A stretch of 64,000 nucleotides of DNA, taken from NCBI GenBank assembly GCA_009733575.1, contig ML769712.1, positions 1 through 64,000 on the forward strand, read 5' to 3'. The translations under genes were made by a program, and so were the position numbers. The notes below the pieces were generated by a model. It saw only the letters and a list, made by a program, of their open reading frames with translations, made no database searches and had not been told where the DNA came from. Within the stretch, counting starts at the first letter, position 1. Every line of letters begins with the position of its first letter. Positions 53,376-64,000 of this stretch are shown here, piece after piece. The stretch comes from Gymnopus androsaceus JB14 (Eukaryota > Basidiomycota > Agaricomycetes > Agaricales > Omphalotaceae).

Positions 53376-54605
53376 GGATGAAGCTGGAGACGAGGATTAA
53401 TTTGGTACATCCCTTCTTTTCTCTATCTTTTCTCTTGAGCTAACGCCAACGACTCGCCCTTAAGATTCACACGCGCCTCAAATTACTTTATTGTTTTCCT
53501 TTTCCTATATACTGCGGCATACCCGCTTTTTGTATTATTTGGATAACGAATAAATTTTTCTACCTTATTATTAGATTAGCGGAATTCGAGAACCACTAAT
53601 AAGTGGTTAATTGAAGCTACTCACCGACATCCTAGGACCCCCTTCCACACTTTACCAGCTCCGCATGACAACCCCTTCACTACTTGTTGCTCCGCAGCTT
53701 GTTGTACCTCAAACGAGCAAAATTTGGTGAGTATGAGTTCCGATGGCCATAAAGTTACCAAGCGCCATCGGATCGGCGTAAAATTGGGCACGTACCTTTA
53801 CCACATTCCAAAATACTCTAGGCTATTCGTACGACCCCTACTTCCTATACTCATGCCCGCCGCGGCAGTGTACAAGTTGAACTAGGCAAAAAATAACAGT
53901 CAGCTTTTTTATCAGGGTAAAGTTGTCAAATGAAAAGTAAAGTTCTCCAATTTCAGTTCAGAGTCTCTTCAGGGTCCCTACTATTGGTTGATATAACCTT
54001 GGGTCCATCCGAGTAAATTTGAGCTTATACCGTAGAAACAACTGAAACACCATACCTTATAACTACTGAGAAGTCAATGCAGCCGGAAGTTGGGAGTTCA
54101 GCTCTAGAAAGGCTCGAACTGTGTACTTAGGGCCTCCAAGGTACCTAGTACCTGGAAATATAATTGAGAGTCAGTATCTTTTAAAATGCACCGGCGGTGA
54201 GGCCAAGAATATATGACATACCCAAGACTTACCAGTGTTGGGCGCTTACCAACTTATACTATGCACCGACTGCACAACACATGTACCCAATGCAGCATCC
54301 ATCTCGTAGGTAGTACAATATGACCAGAAACGACGGAAGTATCCGTCGTTTCTAACTGTTAACCTACTAATAGCTGTTTTGATGAGGTGCAATGAGCTTG
54401 TGAAGCTTCGCTTTGACCGTCACAAGTGTGACCATTCAATCTCTTCCACAACCGCCACCTAAACGCTTGATCTTCTTCTTTCTATGCCAACGGATCGCGA
54501 TCTTTTCAACTCATTACGTTCTTTTAATATATTGGCATTATCTACGACGTTGCAAAGTTATTGGCCGGACAAGAATTCACACCGCCAATGATTATACTTC
54601 AGCCA
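53376..54605. other. No gene supported
   Basis: AT-rich. No open frame with a recognised domain (54413-54628 is short and patternless). The fold-back element begins at its right edge. Confidence 0.5.
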
Positions 54606-55175
54606 GGCTGAAGTACTGTGAGAAATGAATTATTTCGATGCATAAGATAAATGTACTTTTTCATACAAGTATATAAAATAAATACTTCAATGAACTTACG
54701 AAGGAATTACATTTAAACCCTCTGAATTTTGAATTTTAAACAGACTTCTGAAAGAGCGCTTTTCAATTGACCTCTAAAAACAATAGTTTCAATGCGGACT
54801 GAATACTTTTACTTCACAATAAGAGTGAAAGCAACTATTTCGAAGAACCTTTCAGCTGGTTCCCGAAAGACAATACTTCGATGCTCGGGCCGATCCGGGC
54901 CGCTGCCAAACCGCACAGCGAAAGGCAATATTTCAGTGGAAAATTGAATTATTCTTCGAAACAATTACTTTCACTCTTATTGTGAAAGCAGGGCTTTCAA
55001 GTCCATATTGAATCTGTTGTTTCCAGAGTCTGATTGAAAGCTTCTCTTTCACACATCTATATAAAGTTCTCAATTCAGAATGTCAGAATTCAATTTATTC
55101 ATTGCTCTATTGAAATATACAACTTCTACATTTTTCCGAAAAAGTACACTTCGTATAGGGATTGAAATAATTATT
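54606..55175. mobile_element. Large fold-back / MITE-like element
   Basis: The left arm (about 54606-54860) pairs with the right arm (about 54955-55175) over most of its length. The clearest stretch is TTCACAATAAGAGTGAAAG (about 54813) against CTTTCACTCTTATTGTGAA (about 54970). Pairing also includes the TCGAAGAA, TCAATGCGGACT and TGTACTTTTTC blocks. Arms are perhaps 75-80 percent alike. No coding frame. Terminal bases (ACTGTG / CACTGC) and target duplication are not clear. Confidence 0.75.
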
Positions 55176-55408
55176 GGCAGTGTGAATCAAATTTAGGTTC
55201 TTGTAAATTGGTGCGTTTTTGAACTTCTTGAAATCGATCTAACCTCACGTTTTTGTTTAATTAGCCTCGACTGCTACCAGAGTTGTTTCGTATACCACCA
55301 GATCTTTGTGGAACTTCTAGCTGAAATATACTTGTTCACTGCACTCGTGAATTGCTGTTTAACCCTAAGGACATGTAATCCAATCTCTATAAGTTGCAGC
55401 AGCATTTT

Positions 55409-55532
55409 TGGCCCAAATTCAGGCCATTTCCGCTAACTATACTTGTGCTTCCGCCCCTCCCGTTCTTCCAGGCCCAAATTCCGGCCGTTTTCTGTCAAGT
55501 ATGCCTGTGCTTCTGTTCCTCCCATTCTTTCA
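55409..55532. repeat. 62-bp tandem duplication
   Basis: GGCCCAAATTCAGGCC...CCCGTTCTTCCA (55409-55470) is followed directly by GGCCCAAATTCCGGCC...CCCATTCTTTCA. About 80 percent identity. Confidence 0.8.
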
Positions 55533-56419
55533 GGTACTCAGTTCAGTCCCAACACCGTTCTATTTGTTTTGGTTATGGAAACGGCCAATCTTGCTCCACC
55601 ACCCAAATCGCCACCTTCGCATTCTCAAATAGTCGCAAGTATTCCTATCCCGAGGTCCAGTTGTAATCGAGTCTGTTTCTCTTCACAGTTCCGCACAGTC
55701 CCGCACAGTCCCGCGCCAATGCTATGGCTTCAAATACGCTCTTTATTAGCGCCCAGCTCTCTTTCTTCAATCACCATCGTGGTTTTGGCGATCTTCTGCT
55801 TAACCTCCATCTGCTTCACAACGTTCAACGACATTCAGAAGTTACAAGCGACCTTTTACTACCAGCCAAACCGTATACAAAACAGGCGACGACTGCAAGG
55901 AGATTTGCGGGTATGGGAACCTCGAGCAGCAGCGGAAACGCTTAGTTGGCTGTCTAGCTCCATTGTTCAAAGGGACGTTTTAAAGTGTTTATGGAACTTG
56001 GATCAATGGGTTCAACACAAGCGTGATTGAGGCGTCGCTGGTGTGTTGTATTTTTTTTTACCGGAATCTTGCTTCTCTTCTAACCAACACGATCTGCTTA
56101 GGTGCCCTAGGTTATAGCAACGAGAGACTGAATGTACATCTCGGTTGATGCCTTCTTTGTCTTACCAAACCTTTTCTGTTTGTTTGAATTATGCTGTAGC
56201 ATCCACTCCAACATCCAACCCTCCTTGTACTTGTACCCACCGAGACCTCTCGCATATTCTCGCTCCTCAGCTACCTTCTACTGCGCCTATGCCACTCATT
56301 GCGACTCCTTCAATGCCGAAGCAAGTGCCATCCAAGTGCTATCCAAGGTCAAGATGTCTTTGAAGACTTTGCAATACAATTCCTACTTACCCCTACCTCG
56401 AACCGCAAAAACCTAGGCT

Positions 56420-58183
56420 TTCTGCCAAACCTACGCGTGAAAGGTTGGTGTACTGGCTGACTTACGGAGTCATGTCTATCTGTCTGGTCACAGGCGCACT
56501 GCAGTGTTATCTCAACTGGCGTAACATCGACAGGGATATAAGCACTCCTTGTATTCTCTTGGATGAGGAAGTCAACAATCCAAATACGGTATTTGGTACA
56601 GGAATCAATGGAAATGGTGGAGATGGTACTGGAACGGTTATTAGGGAAGTCGATATGAGCGGATACGGGTACGTGCTTTTATCAGCTTACTGTTACTTTC
56701 TCTCTCAGCTCTTTCTAGTTACAGGGGATTCGAAATGGCAACTGATTCATCTAACAACTCCGACGTCGAAGACGGCTACCTCTACATTGTTCCAACACTT
56801 ACGTCCAATGCTCTGCCTTTGAGCTCAATCTTCACCGACACGGTTTACAATATCACTGGCTGTACCTACAATATATCTACGTCGTACACTCAGGCGACTA
56901 CTGATGCCGATTCGGGTACAGTCTTCCCACTATTTCAATTGACTTTTATGGTCACCCGTATTCACGTTCTCTAGAAACAACCTTTGCCCAAATCGAAGCC
57001 TGTTCAGCTGTCTCTAACACTACTGCTGGAACTGCGATCAACCTGTACAGAGTGCAAGGCTTACCACTTTGGGAAGAAGCTCAATTCGATATGGACGCGT
57101 GGAAGTCAAGGCAAAAATGCCGAAAGGCGACTGGGTGAGATGTGCTCTTCAGATTCTCACTCTATGTCTCCTAACCTGGATTTGCAGCTTTGGCCGACAA
57201 TATGGATGCTACCAGTCAATAATATACGGAACATGGCTGATGAGTGGTACATTTCTTTACCGCTACTTTATTTCGTGTCTTGCTAACTATCCCAACTAGG
57301 TGAGATTGATATCGTTGAATCCCGAGGCAACGGACCTCTCTATACTTTCCGTGGGTCTAACTACATTCAAGGATCTCTCAACTGGGACCTACTACGTTCC
57401 TTAATGGTGCCAAGAAACCCTATTCTTACTCTACTCAGAGACGCAAAGTCTTCAACTTGGCCGCTGATCCTCCGAACCCTTCCGAGCAAGATTTTCACAC
57501 CTACGTTTTGGAATGGACACCGACATTTATGAGGATGTACGTTGATTCCAGGTTGAAATCGCTTCTCTTTCTCAAGTAAGTTGGTCGACCTTTTTAATGT
57601 TTGTCGTCGACTAAACGTGTTTTCACCTTCGATAGGCTCAACAAGCCATTTTTGAACGTGGCAATTTCCCGAGCGTGGTACAGAACGGGTCTCAGTCGCA
57701 AATGTTGCAGAACCCATGGGTCAATGGAACTAACGCGACATCTTTTGATCTAGGTACGGTCCGAGGGTTTCTGCCTGCTTTGGTGCTAATAACTTTTGTT
57801 GTTAGAGTTTTACCTCATTCTCAACGTTGCTGTTGGTGGTACAAACGGATGGTTCCCGGACGGACAGGGAGACAAGCCTTGGATTGATGCTTCTGATATT
57901 AAGCCTTTTTTCCGTTGCCCTTTGGGGTTTTGTTCTCATTGATAATCCTACTGTGCTTACTTATTCCATCCTCACACCCGTCTCATTGCCAATCCAATAG
58001 CTGCAATGTGTGATTTCACCAATGCCCAATCTACATGGTCTGCTACTTGGCCAGAGGATGATTACAAGTGTGTGTGAGTCTTTCCTTTCTCTGTCCTTTC
58101 TGCGTCTTCATCGCTGACTTTGGTCCTTTCAACGTTCCGATCTCAGAGACTACATGAAGATGTGGAGACACTGCGATTACTAG
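56420..58183 (+). CDS. GH16 beta-glucan synthesis-associated protein (KRE6/SKN1-like), frameshifted
   Basis: Single-pass membrane glycoside hydrolase family 16 protein of the KRE6/SKN1 type, needed in fungi for beta-1,6-glucan of the cell wall. It has a membrane anchor near 56450-56510 (LTYGVMSICLVTGALQCYLN), then FEMATDSSNNSDVEDGYLYI, SSIRYGRVEVKAKMPKGDW, LWPTIWMLPVNN, the catalytic GEIDIVESRGNGP (E-x-D-x-x-E present, about 57302), FHTYVLEWTPTFMRMYVDSR, QNPWVNGTNATSF, FYLILNVAVGGTNGWFPDGQ and the terminal RDYMKMWRHC with stop at 58181. Introns of 50-60 bp fit. Frame breaks near 57040, 57225, 57390 and 57650 are each explained by one missing base in or beside a short run (C, T, G, T). All catalytic and structural blocks are kept. 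The last intron's donor is not clear. N terminus upstream of 56420 unresolved. Confidence 0.85.
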
Positions 58184-58243
58184 ACAGAGATATGTGGCTT
58201 GGATCGAAATGGCATTGTAGATTATTTGCATGAACAAATGAAA

Positions 58244-58580
58244 TCAATAGATAGATTGTACTATTACCTCTTCACGTGCCTTGTATACTGCCTTCAGCTT
58301 TTTAGCATAGAACAACACCTTGTTAACATCTTGCAGATGCGTATATGCATTCACCAAAAGATGCAAGGTCCTGTTGTATAGCTTGGGAGCCTGGAGAACT
58401 TCCTCTTCCAAATTCTGCACCCGCTTTACCGCATGCTGGACCCAATTGTCTCTGGGCAAAGTGGGCTCGGGAGGAGGGAAAAGCGTGAGGGGGTTTTGGA
58501 GACTTTTGCGGCGCTTTTGGAAATCTTGGCTTGAGCTGGGTCGCTGCAGGATGGGCCGCACGCACATAAGCGAATACCAT
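58244..58580 (-). other. Minus-strand open frame with helical segment, unknown
   Basis: A frame reading QRPSSSQDFQKRRKSLQNPL, VQHAVKRVQNLEEEVLQAPK and AYTHLQDVNKVLFYAKKLKA looks like a helical, basic protein fragment with an ATG at 58567. No family and no matching exon found. It could be a first exon of a gene lost in the tandem array. Confidence 0.3.
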
Positions 58581-58699
58581 AGGGCGCGAGATATTACTCT
58601 CTTCTATATTACCAAATGCAAAAATGGGATCTTTTATTTCGTGAAACTGACCACCTGGGAGGCTAGTATACTCCTCCAGGAGGTCCCAAAATTAATTTG

Positions 58700-59860
58700 A
58701 GCAAATATAATTGATTGGATTTTGCGCTAGACATCATTCAAAAATATTTAAGCGCTAGTAATATTTTAGTGCCAGTAACTTACCACGGGGAAACTCCTCC
58801 AATCCAGCACTTACTTGCATCAAGTATTTCTATAGATACACTCTCATTAAAGATCACAGAGCATTTTTCACTGTAAAAAATTGATTCGACACTATAGTCA
58901 CTTACCATAAAAAGTTTTAAGTACTGGTAAGTTTTAAGCGCTGGTAACATTTTAGTGCTGGTAACTTACCACGAGGAAACTCATGCAACCCAGCACTTAC
59001 TTGCATCAAGTATTTTCTATAGATACACTCTCATTAAAGATCACAGAGCATTTTTCACTGTAAAAAATTGATTCGACACTATAGTCACTTACCATAAAAA
59101 GTTTTAAGTACTGGTAAGTTTTAAGCGCTGGTAACATTTTAGCGCTGGTAACTTACCACAAGGAAACTCATTCAAACCAGCACTTACTTGCATCAAGTAT
59201 TTTCTATAGACACACTCTCATTAAAGATCACAGAGCATTTTTCACTGTAAAAAATTGACTCGACACTATAGTCACTTACCACAAAAAGTTTCAAGTACCG
59301 GTAAGTTTTAAGCGCTGGTAACATTTTAGCGCCGGTAACTTACCACGAGGAAACTCCTCCAACCCAGCACTTACTTGCATCAAGTATTTTCTATAGACAC
59401 ACTCTCATTAAAGATCACAGAGCATTTTCACTGTAAAAAATTGACTCAACACTATAGTCACTTACCACAAAAGTTCAAGTACCACAAGGAAACTCATCCA
59501 ACCCAGCACTTACTTGCATCAAGTATTTTCTATAGACACACTCTCATTGAAGATCACAGAGCATCTTTCACTGTAAAAAATTGACTCGACACTATAGTCA
59601 CTTACCATAAAAAGTTTCAAGTACTGGTAAGTTTTAAGCGCTGGTAATATTTTAGCACCGGTACCTTACCACGAGGAAACTCATCCAAACCAGTACACAT
59701 ATATATTATTCACTTTGCTTACTCGTATCAAGCACAAAATATAAATATCTCTAAGTAAACCCTTCTTAGAGATCATAGAACCCTTGACACTAAAGTTGGT
59801 TACAATGAAAGTTTTAAGCGCTGGGAAATATTTAGCGCTGGTAACTTACCTTAACAAGAC
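58700..59860. repeat. Tandem array, period about 187 bp
   Basis: Six copies of a unit containing TTACCACGAGGAAACTC, CCAGCACTTACTTGCATC, ACTCTCATTAAAGATCACAG and TTAAGCGCTGGTAA. The anchor TACCACRRGGAAACTC begins at 58781, 58967, 59154, 59341, 59480 and 59667. Spacings are 186, 187, 187, 139 and 187; the short one is a 48-bp internal deletion. Nucleosome-sized unit, no coding frame. The GCGCTGGTAAC motif recurs inside each unit. Confidence 0.93.
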
Positions 59861-59915
59861 TCGTCCGTAGAAAACACATTCAAGAAAACAAATTTTGCAT
59901 TGTCTGAAAATATAT

Positions 59916-61465
59916 CTAATAGTCCATTGAGCCATGCTCCAACCCATCAATAAGCCCATTTACAATCCCGCCCCTTGCTTCTGGGCCAAGCATAAAGATT
60001 CCACACTGTCCTGGCTGAACTTCGTTCAGAAGATACCGATATCTATGATTTTGGTTATTGGCATCTCCGTCATCCCAAATAATCCCAATGTCCAGCTGTA
60101 CAAAGACCCTCATTGAGCAGGCGCTATGAGTCTTGTTGTTGGCTTGGAATACTGTATGCTCCACTACGACCAATCTCTCATAGACTTTAGCAGCAAATGC
60201 AAGGAGATCTCTCGTGCCTGCGCTATCAAGAGTTGATTCACAAGCATACCAATTCTGTTTTGGATTCCGATGTTCAGCGAACTGGGGTGCGCCAACCGGA
60301 TATGACCTAAATGTTGATCTTAAAAAATTGAGAATCAAAGATAAAATATTGTACTTGCAATCTTGACCCGGAAGTCCAAATGATTCCTTCTGCTACCAGT
60401 TGCAGCGTCTGGATTCTCCTTGATTTGATGTTCATATTTGGCCTGAACTTTTGGCTTGTACTTGGGATGACGCATGTAAAACTTGGCATTCTCCATGCGA
60501 CAAGGGCTACCTTTTCCGATCTGCTGCAAAAACTTCAACAGTGACGCAAAAGGATCAGCTCCCTGCGCCTTCCCTCAATCTGGCGATGCTTTGCCAACAT
60601 AACGACGCATCCAGTTGATTACTTGCTGTAAATGGGAACAGTGAGCTCAATCAGCTTTGAGGACTTGTCAAAAAAAAAATAAACGTACCGCGGAACCTCA
60701 GGCTTTAACACAATCTTGAGCTTCTTCCCTTCGTTCCAAAAGCACTTCACGCTCGTCTACTGTCAGAGGGCAAGGATCTTTGTTGAGCGGTGCGAATTTG
60801 GCTGGCTCTTCACCTGTATGCCATGGAAACTTATCTGTCCACTGCTTCATAAATTTCGCAAGCCAAGCCAATTTCTTTGCCCGCTTCTTAATTTTCCCAT
60901 AGTCAGGCAAGTGCTTCTGGAGATACCGCAGATGTGCTCCTTTAAACGCCCCTGGATTTCCCCTTTTTTTCACCTCGGGCACCTGCACCTCTCCTCCTCT
61001 TCTTCCTCCTCCTCCTCCTCCTCCTCCTCCTCCTCCTCCTCTTCCTCCTCTTCCTCAAGCTCATCTTTCTCTTCGTCCTTGTCTTGCCCTCGTCATCATT
61101 GTCGTCATCGACATTGTCTCCCAACTCTAGAGCTGCCTTTTCTACCAAAGCAGTGGCACCAGCTTTATCAGCAGCCTTCGAAGAAGCTTTCACAGCTTTG
61201 GAAGCGGTGGCATTAACACGCGAGGAGGAAAATTTTGCAGCTTTGGAAGCGGTGGAATTAGCACACGAGGAGGAAACTTTGCAGCTTTAGGAGCAGTGGC
61301 ACTGGAGGAATTCCTCAAAGTCCTGGTTTTCATAGCAGCCTTTGCGGAAGAAGCTTTCAATTTCAAAGAAGCTCTCAAGGAAGAAGTTTTGGAAGTTGAG
61401 GAAGAGGCTTTCGAAGAAGTAGCTGTAGTGGCAGATGCAGCCAATTTACTCTTTATTCTAGCCAT
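59916..61465 (-). CDS. Transposon-associated protein with RGNPGxF motif (frameshifted)
   Basis: Minus-strand gene of a family common in agaricomycetes and often beside transposases. It shares its layout with the gene at 24446: a conserved N-terminal module, a helical linker and a WMRRYV/WFDNN-type block. Start MARIKSKLAASATTATSSKA (61465), Ser/Ala/Lys-rich, then a Lys/Arg or Glu run encoded by a GAG/GGA microsatellite (about 60995-61065). Then RGNPGAFKGAHLRYLQKHLP, KRAKKLAWLAKFMKQWTDKFPW, an intron (about 60625-60700), VINWMRRYVGKASP, GADPFASLLKFLQQIGKG and AKFYMRHPKYKPKVQAKYEH. The last exon (59916-60320) has VEHTVFQANNKTHS and RYRYLLNEVQPGQCGIFMLG. Frame joins at the microsatellite and near 60580 are not clean, so replication slippage or errors are likely. 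Function unknown. Confidence 0.55.
60995..61065. repeat. (CTC)n / (GAG)n microsatellite inside an ORF
   Basis: Mostly CTC triplets with some CTT, about 70 bp. Depending on frame it encodes Arg, Glu or Gly runs on the minus strand; the upstream and downstream gene parts use different frames. Confidence 0.9.
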
Positions 61466-61519
61466 TGAAATAGAGATGATTCAGCTTTTTTTGAAAGAAG
61501 TTCAGTTCCATGTTTAGAG

Positions 61520-62799
61520 AAAGTAAAGGTGCATCTGGAAAGTAACAGTTAAAGTTAGAAAAAGTAAGCAGTCAAACAGATATCAAATATAGGTAAACAA
61601 AGAACTTGTTATGCATAACTAGCTACTAGAACGAAGTGCGGTTATGCATAACAAGTTATGATCTTACGCATAAAGGAAGTATTATGATATTACACATAAA
61701 TGAAGTATAATTGGTAATAATGAAATGTACATAACAAGAAAAATAATCAGATTAAAGGACATAGCATGCACATAATCACCCCCCATAACCGACTATTGCA
61801 CATTGTTCAGCCCGTTGTTCAGCCCACTCTACACCTGATCATGACGCCAGCATTTTCTTGCACCTAAATAGTCCTCCATGTGATCCTCCATGAACCCCTG
61901 CCTTCCTGGCGGTGCCAGATGCACTCCTCAAGGTTGCTTGGAAACAAATTCAACCCAGCTGGAGGTAATGGTATGATTCCATGCTCTATAAGTATGACCA
62001 TATTCTATCCAATGCGAGTTGCTTCAGCAGCATTCTTAGCAGCAAATTCGGGTAGTCTCCCTAGCGGCAGTCTGAATTTGATTCTTCATGAAGTTGTCTC
62101 CCTGTGGATGCTGCGTCATTCAACGTGGTGCGGAAAAGAGAAAGATAATATGCAGCCTCGACGACAGCGGAATTTCCAGACTCAACTGCGATGCTAAAGT
62201 TCCTGTTATTAGTTATCAGTTTATTAGCATGAAAGCACGAGCGATTAAAGAAGTCTACCTACGCGCAGTTATCTGTGTTAAGCTCAGCGACATGTTGAAC
62301 GCACAGTGCACAAAGCTTTGGTGTAGTCAATGGGTTCCGAGCGAATGAACAATTCTCTACTATCCAGATTAGCTCATCATTTGTTCTCTGGAAAGTCATT
62401 GCACTTACCAGCGTCCTGCTTCAACTTAGTAAACTTGCATCCAAAGCTTGCAGTGGGCCATCATGCTTCTTAGATAAAAAGATATATCAGAGCGAGAACC
62501 ATTGGGACACTGCAAGATACCTTACCTACTTTCTTTTCAGTCTAATTGAAAGTTGCAAAGCAGGTCGTTAAAGTCAAGAATCAACAAACAGGCCAGATGT
62601 TTGAATGCAAGAATCAATATCGGCCCAAGCTCCACAACAGCCAGCGGCAACAATCTAGTTCCGCGGACCCGTATCTCAGATCTCGATTCTTTCCTCAATT
62701 TTTCAAATGACAGCATTATTTCCTCTGACAGCATATATTGAATGTAGTATTGTTGTTCTTTTCTCATATTTATCTTTTTCTAACACAAAATTTCAGATG
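61520..62799. other. No gene supported
   Basis: AT-rich with repeated GTTATGCATAACAAGTTATG-type palindromic motifs near 61608-61660. Open frame 61880-62197 has no recognised domain. The frame 62707-62799 joins the next gene only through an upstream intron end (aaatttcag). Confidence 0.45.
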
Positions 62800-63274
62800 G
62801 ATACTCCCCCATCTAAAACCCCAGTTGAACATGAATACTCACCCAACTGCGCCAGCGACTCTACCAAAATGCCTCCATCTTCCAGCAATGCCAATATCTC
62901 AAATTCAACTCCTTCCACTCGTGTGGTCTCTTCTCCAGCTGCGAACAGTGTGGACGGTGCCTCTATGAATACCTCTAGCAATTCAGAGGTCAATACAGAA
63001 TCTAACTCCAGTGACAATGATGAGATTGCTTCCATGGGTGCAAAATCTCCGTCCCATGCAGAGCATGCAGGCAACGAGATCATCTACTTAGGTTATGCTA
63101 AGCGCCAGATTGTTATCGGAGGGGATGCCAGAAAGTCTGCTCAGACTGCCATTGATTTGACCACTACTGCTTCCATTTTCGAGCACGAACTGGGGCAATT
63201 CTGGTAAGCTATGTTTACCTGGCCTATATACTGACTACATCTCTGACCAAAGATTTAAACAAGCTATGGCGACA
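62800..63274 (+). CDS. Ser/Asn-rich protein, unknown
   Basis: Start ATG 62800, directly after AAAATTTCAG. The N-terminal 90 residues are Ser/Asn/Thr-rich and disordered (SSSNANISNSTPSTR). A short ordered end follows: GNEIIYLGYAKRQIVIGGDA, TAIDLTTTASIFEHELGQF. An intron (donor TG/gtaagc at 63205) probably leads to a last exon ending near 63274. No family recognised; it could be the first exon of a longer gene. Confidence 0.4.
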
Positions 63275-64000
63275 GTGCTCAAGCTGAATGACTAAGTCCA
63301 AGCTGCAAAGAACCTTCGGATGGTAAGGAGATTTAGCTAAATGATCACCATCGACACCTATATGGTCTTGTTTGCGTGTTTCATGATGAACAATATGCAC
63401 ACCTTATTACTTGTCAGGAATATGTTTGCTTGATCACCAATGGATGAATACGATGATCTGCTTAAAGTTATGTTTTGCATATCCTTAAATAATAACATTG
63501 CACATTAAAATTGTCGACGTAAGTCTTTGGGTTGTCTAGTAAGTACAAGTGTAAATAATTGCAAGTAAATCATTGAAAGCGTATAATATGTCACTAATAT
63601 AGTGAGCCATTACCCCAGTCTGACAGGCGTACACATGCATTAGGTGGTTGGGGGTTTGATAAATACATATATTACCCTTGTAGTAAGAGTGAGGTTCTAT
63701 GTCTGTAACATATAATGACAGTAGATAACATGCTAAACTGGTATGGACAGTGTTCAGTATAAATCACACTCAAAACAGGCTTGGGCGAGCTCCGTGTTTC
63801 AATGATTGGCTATTGGTCTCGCTGCAGTTTTTGAAAATGAAATGGTTGATCTTTCAAGCACTATAAAACACTAAATCCTTACATTATTCGAGAACATGAG
63901 AACGTTCAAGTATCAATGAGAGAAGCGCCTATTAGACGCCCGTTATTGGAGCGACGCTTCGGTGTTAAAATTTATTCTGCTGAGTGACACAAATAATGAG
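63275..64000. other. No gene supported
   Basis: AT-rich with stops in all frames. Nothing recognised. Confidence 0.5.

Noticed and set aside
58323..58580. A Pro/Lys-rich gene on the minus strand starting MVFAYVRAA
   Set aside because: It overlaps a better helical frame on the same strand; neither has clear family support, so only the helical frame is mentioned.
60942..61193. An arginine-rich nuclear protein encoded by the triplet run
   Set aside because: The poly-Arg frame is one of three readings of a microsatellite and does not connect to the conserved RGNPGAF module.
1..64000. CRISPR arrays, rRNA genes or bacterial operons
   Set aside because: None seen; splicing and gene families are fungal throughout.

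Overview
The window looks like a draft-quality chromosome segment from a mushroom-forming basidiomycete (Agaricomycetes-like). The genes carry very short introns of about 36-67 bp with GT...AG ends. The protein families present are typical of such fungi: KDZ transposases, a Harbinger transposon with a Myb/SANT partner, a short-LTR Ty3/gypsy element, a fucose-lectin beta-propeller, an F-box-like family, a P450 and a KRE6/SKN1-type GH16 protein. A run of 25 Ns at 16174-16198 marks an assembly gap.

Layout. 1-1015: 3' end of an NCS1 purine-cytosine permease (+). 1663-3875: a P450 gene (-) with several lesions. 4245-13040: two full copies and one truncated copy of a duplicated segment carrying an F-box-like gene (6127, 10306 and 12729, +), with tRNA-like B-box elements and a perfect palindrome. 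13535-14540: an intact fucose-specific lectin gene. 14690-16173: another fragment of the duplicated segment, then Harbinger copy 1, cut off by the gap. 16199-18790: no recognisable gene. 18794-29629: a KDZ transposon fragment (transposase on -, 2OG-Fe(II) dioxygenase of TET/JBP-like type on +), split by a second, apparently younger KDZ element at 21080-27133. 30052-39685: Harbinger copy 2, itself holding a Tc1/mariner-like MITE (31250-31514) and a gypsy retrotransposon (31569-37895). 39691-44510: a small intact basic-protein gene and a divergent gene pair. 45640-50400: duplicated low-complexity genes. 50539-53375: a second divergent gene pair. 54606-55175: a large fold-back element. 56420-58183: the GH16 gene. 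58780-59720: a tandem array with a 187-bp period. 59916-63274: transposon-associated and uncharacterised genes.

How it fits together. Most of the sequence from 15 to 62 kb is transposons nested in one another; target-site duplications and interrupted codons let the order of insertion be read. The two Harbinger copies differ mostly at CpG-derived sites (CG against TG or CA). That is the footprint expected from deamination of methylated CpG, and the same window holds a transposon-borne dioxygenase of the type linked to 5-methylcytosine oxidation. A second window-wide pattern is single-base indels in homopolymer runs inside otherwise well-conserved genes (permease, GH16, gypsy protease, Myb-like gene). 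These may be assembly errors rather than real decay.
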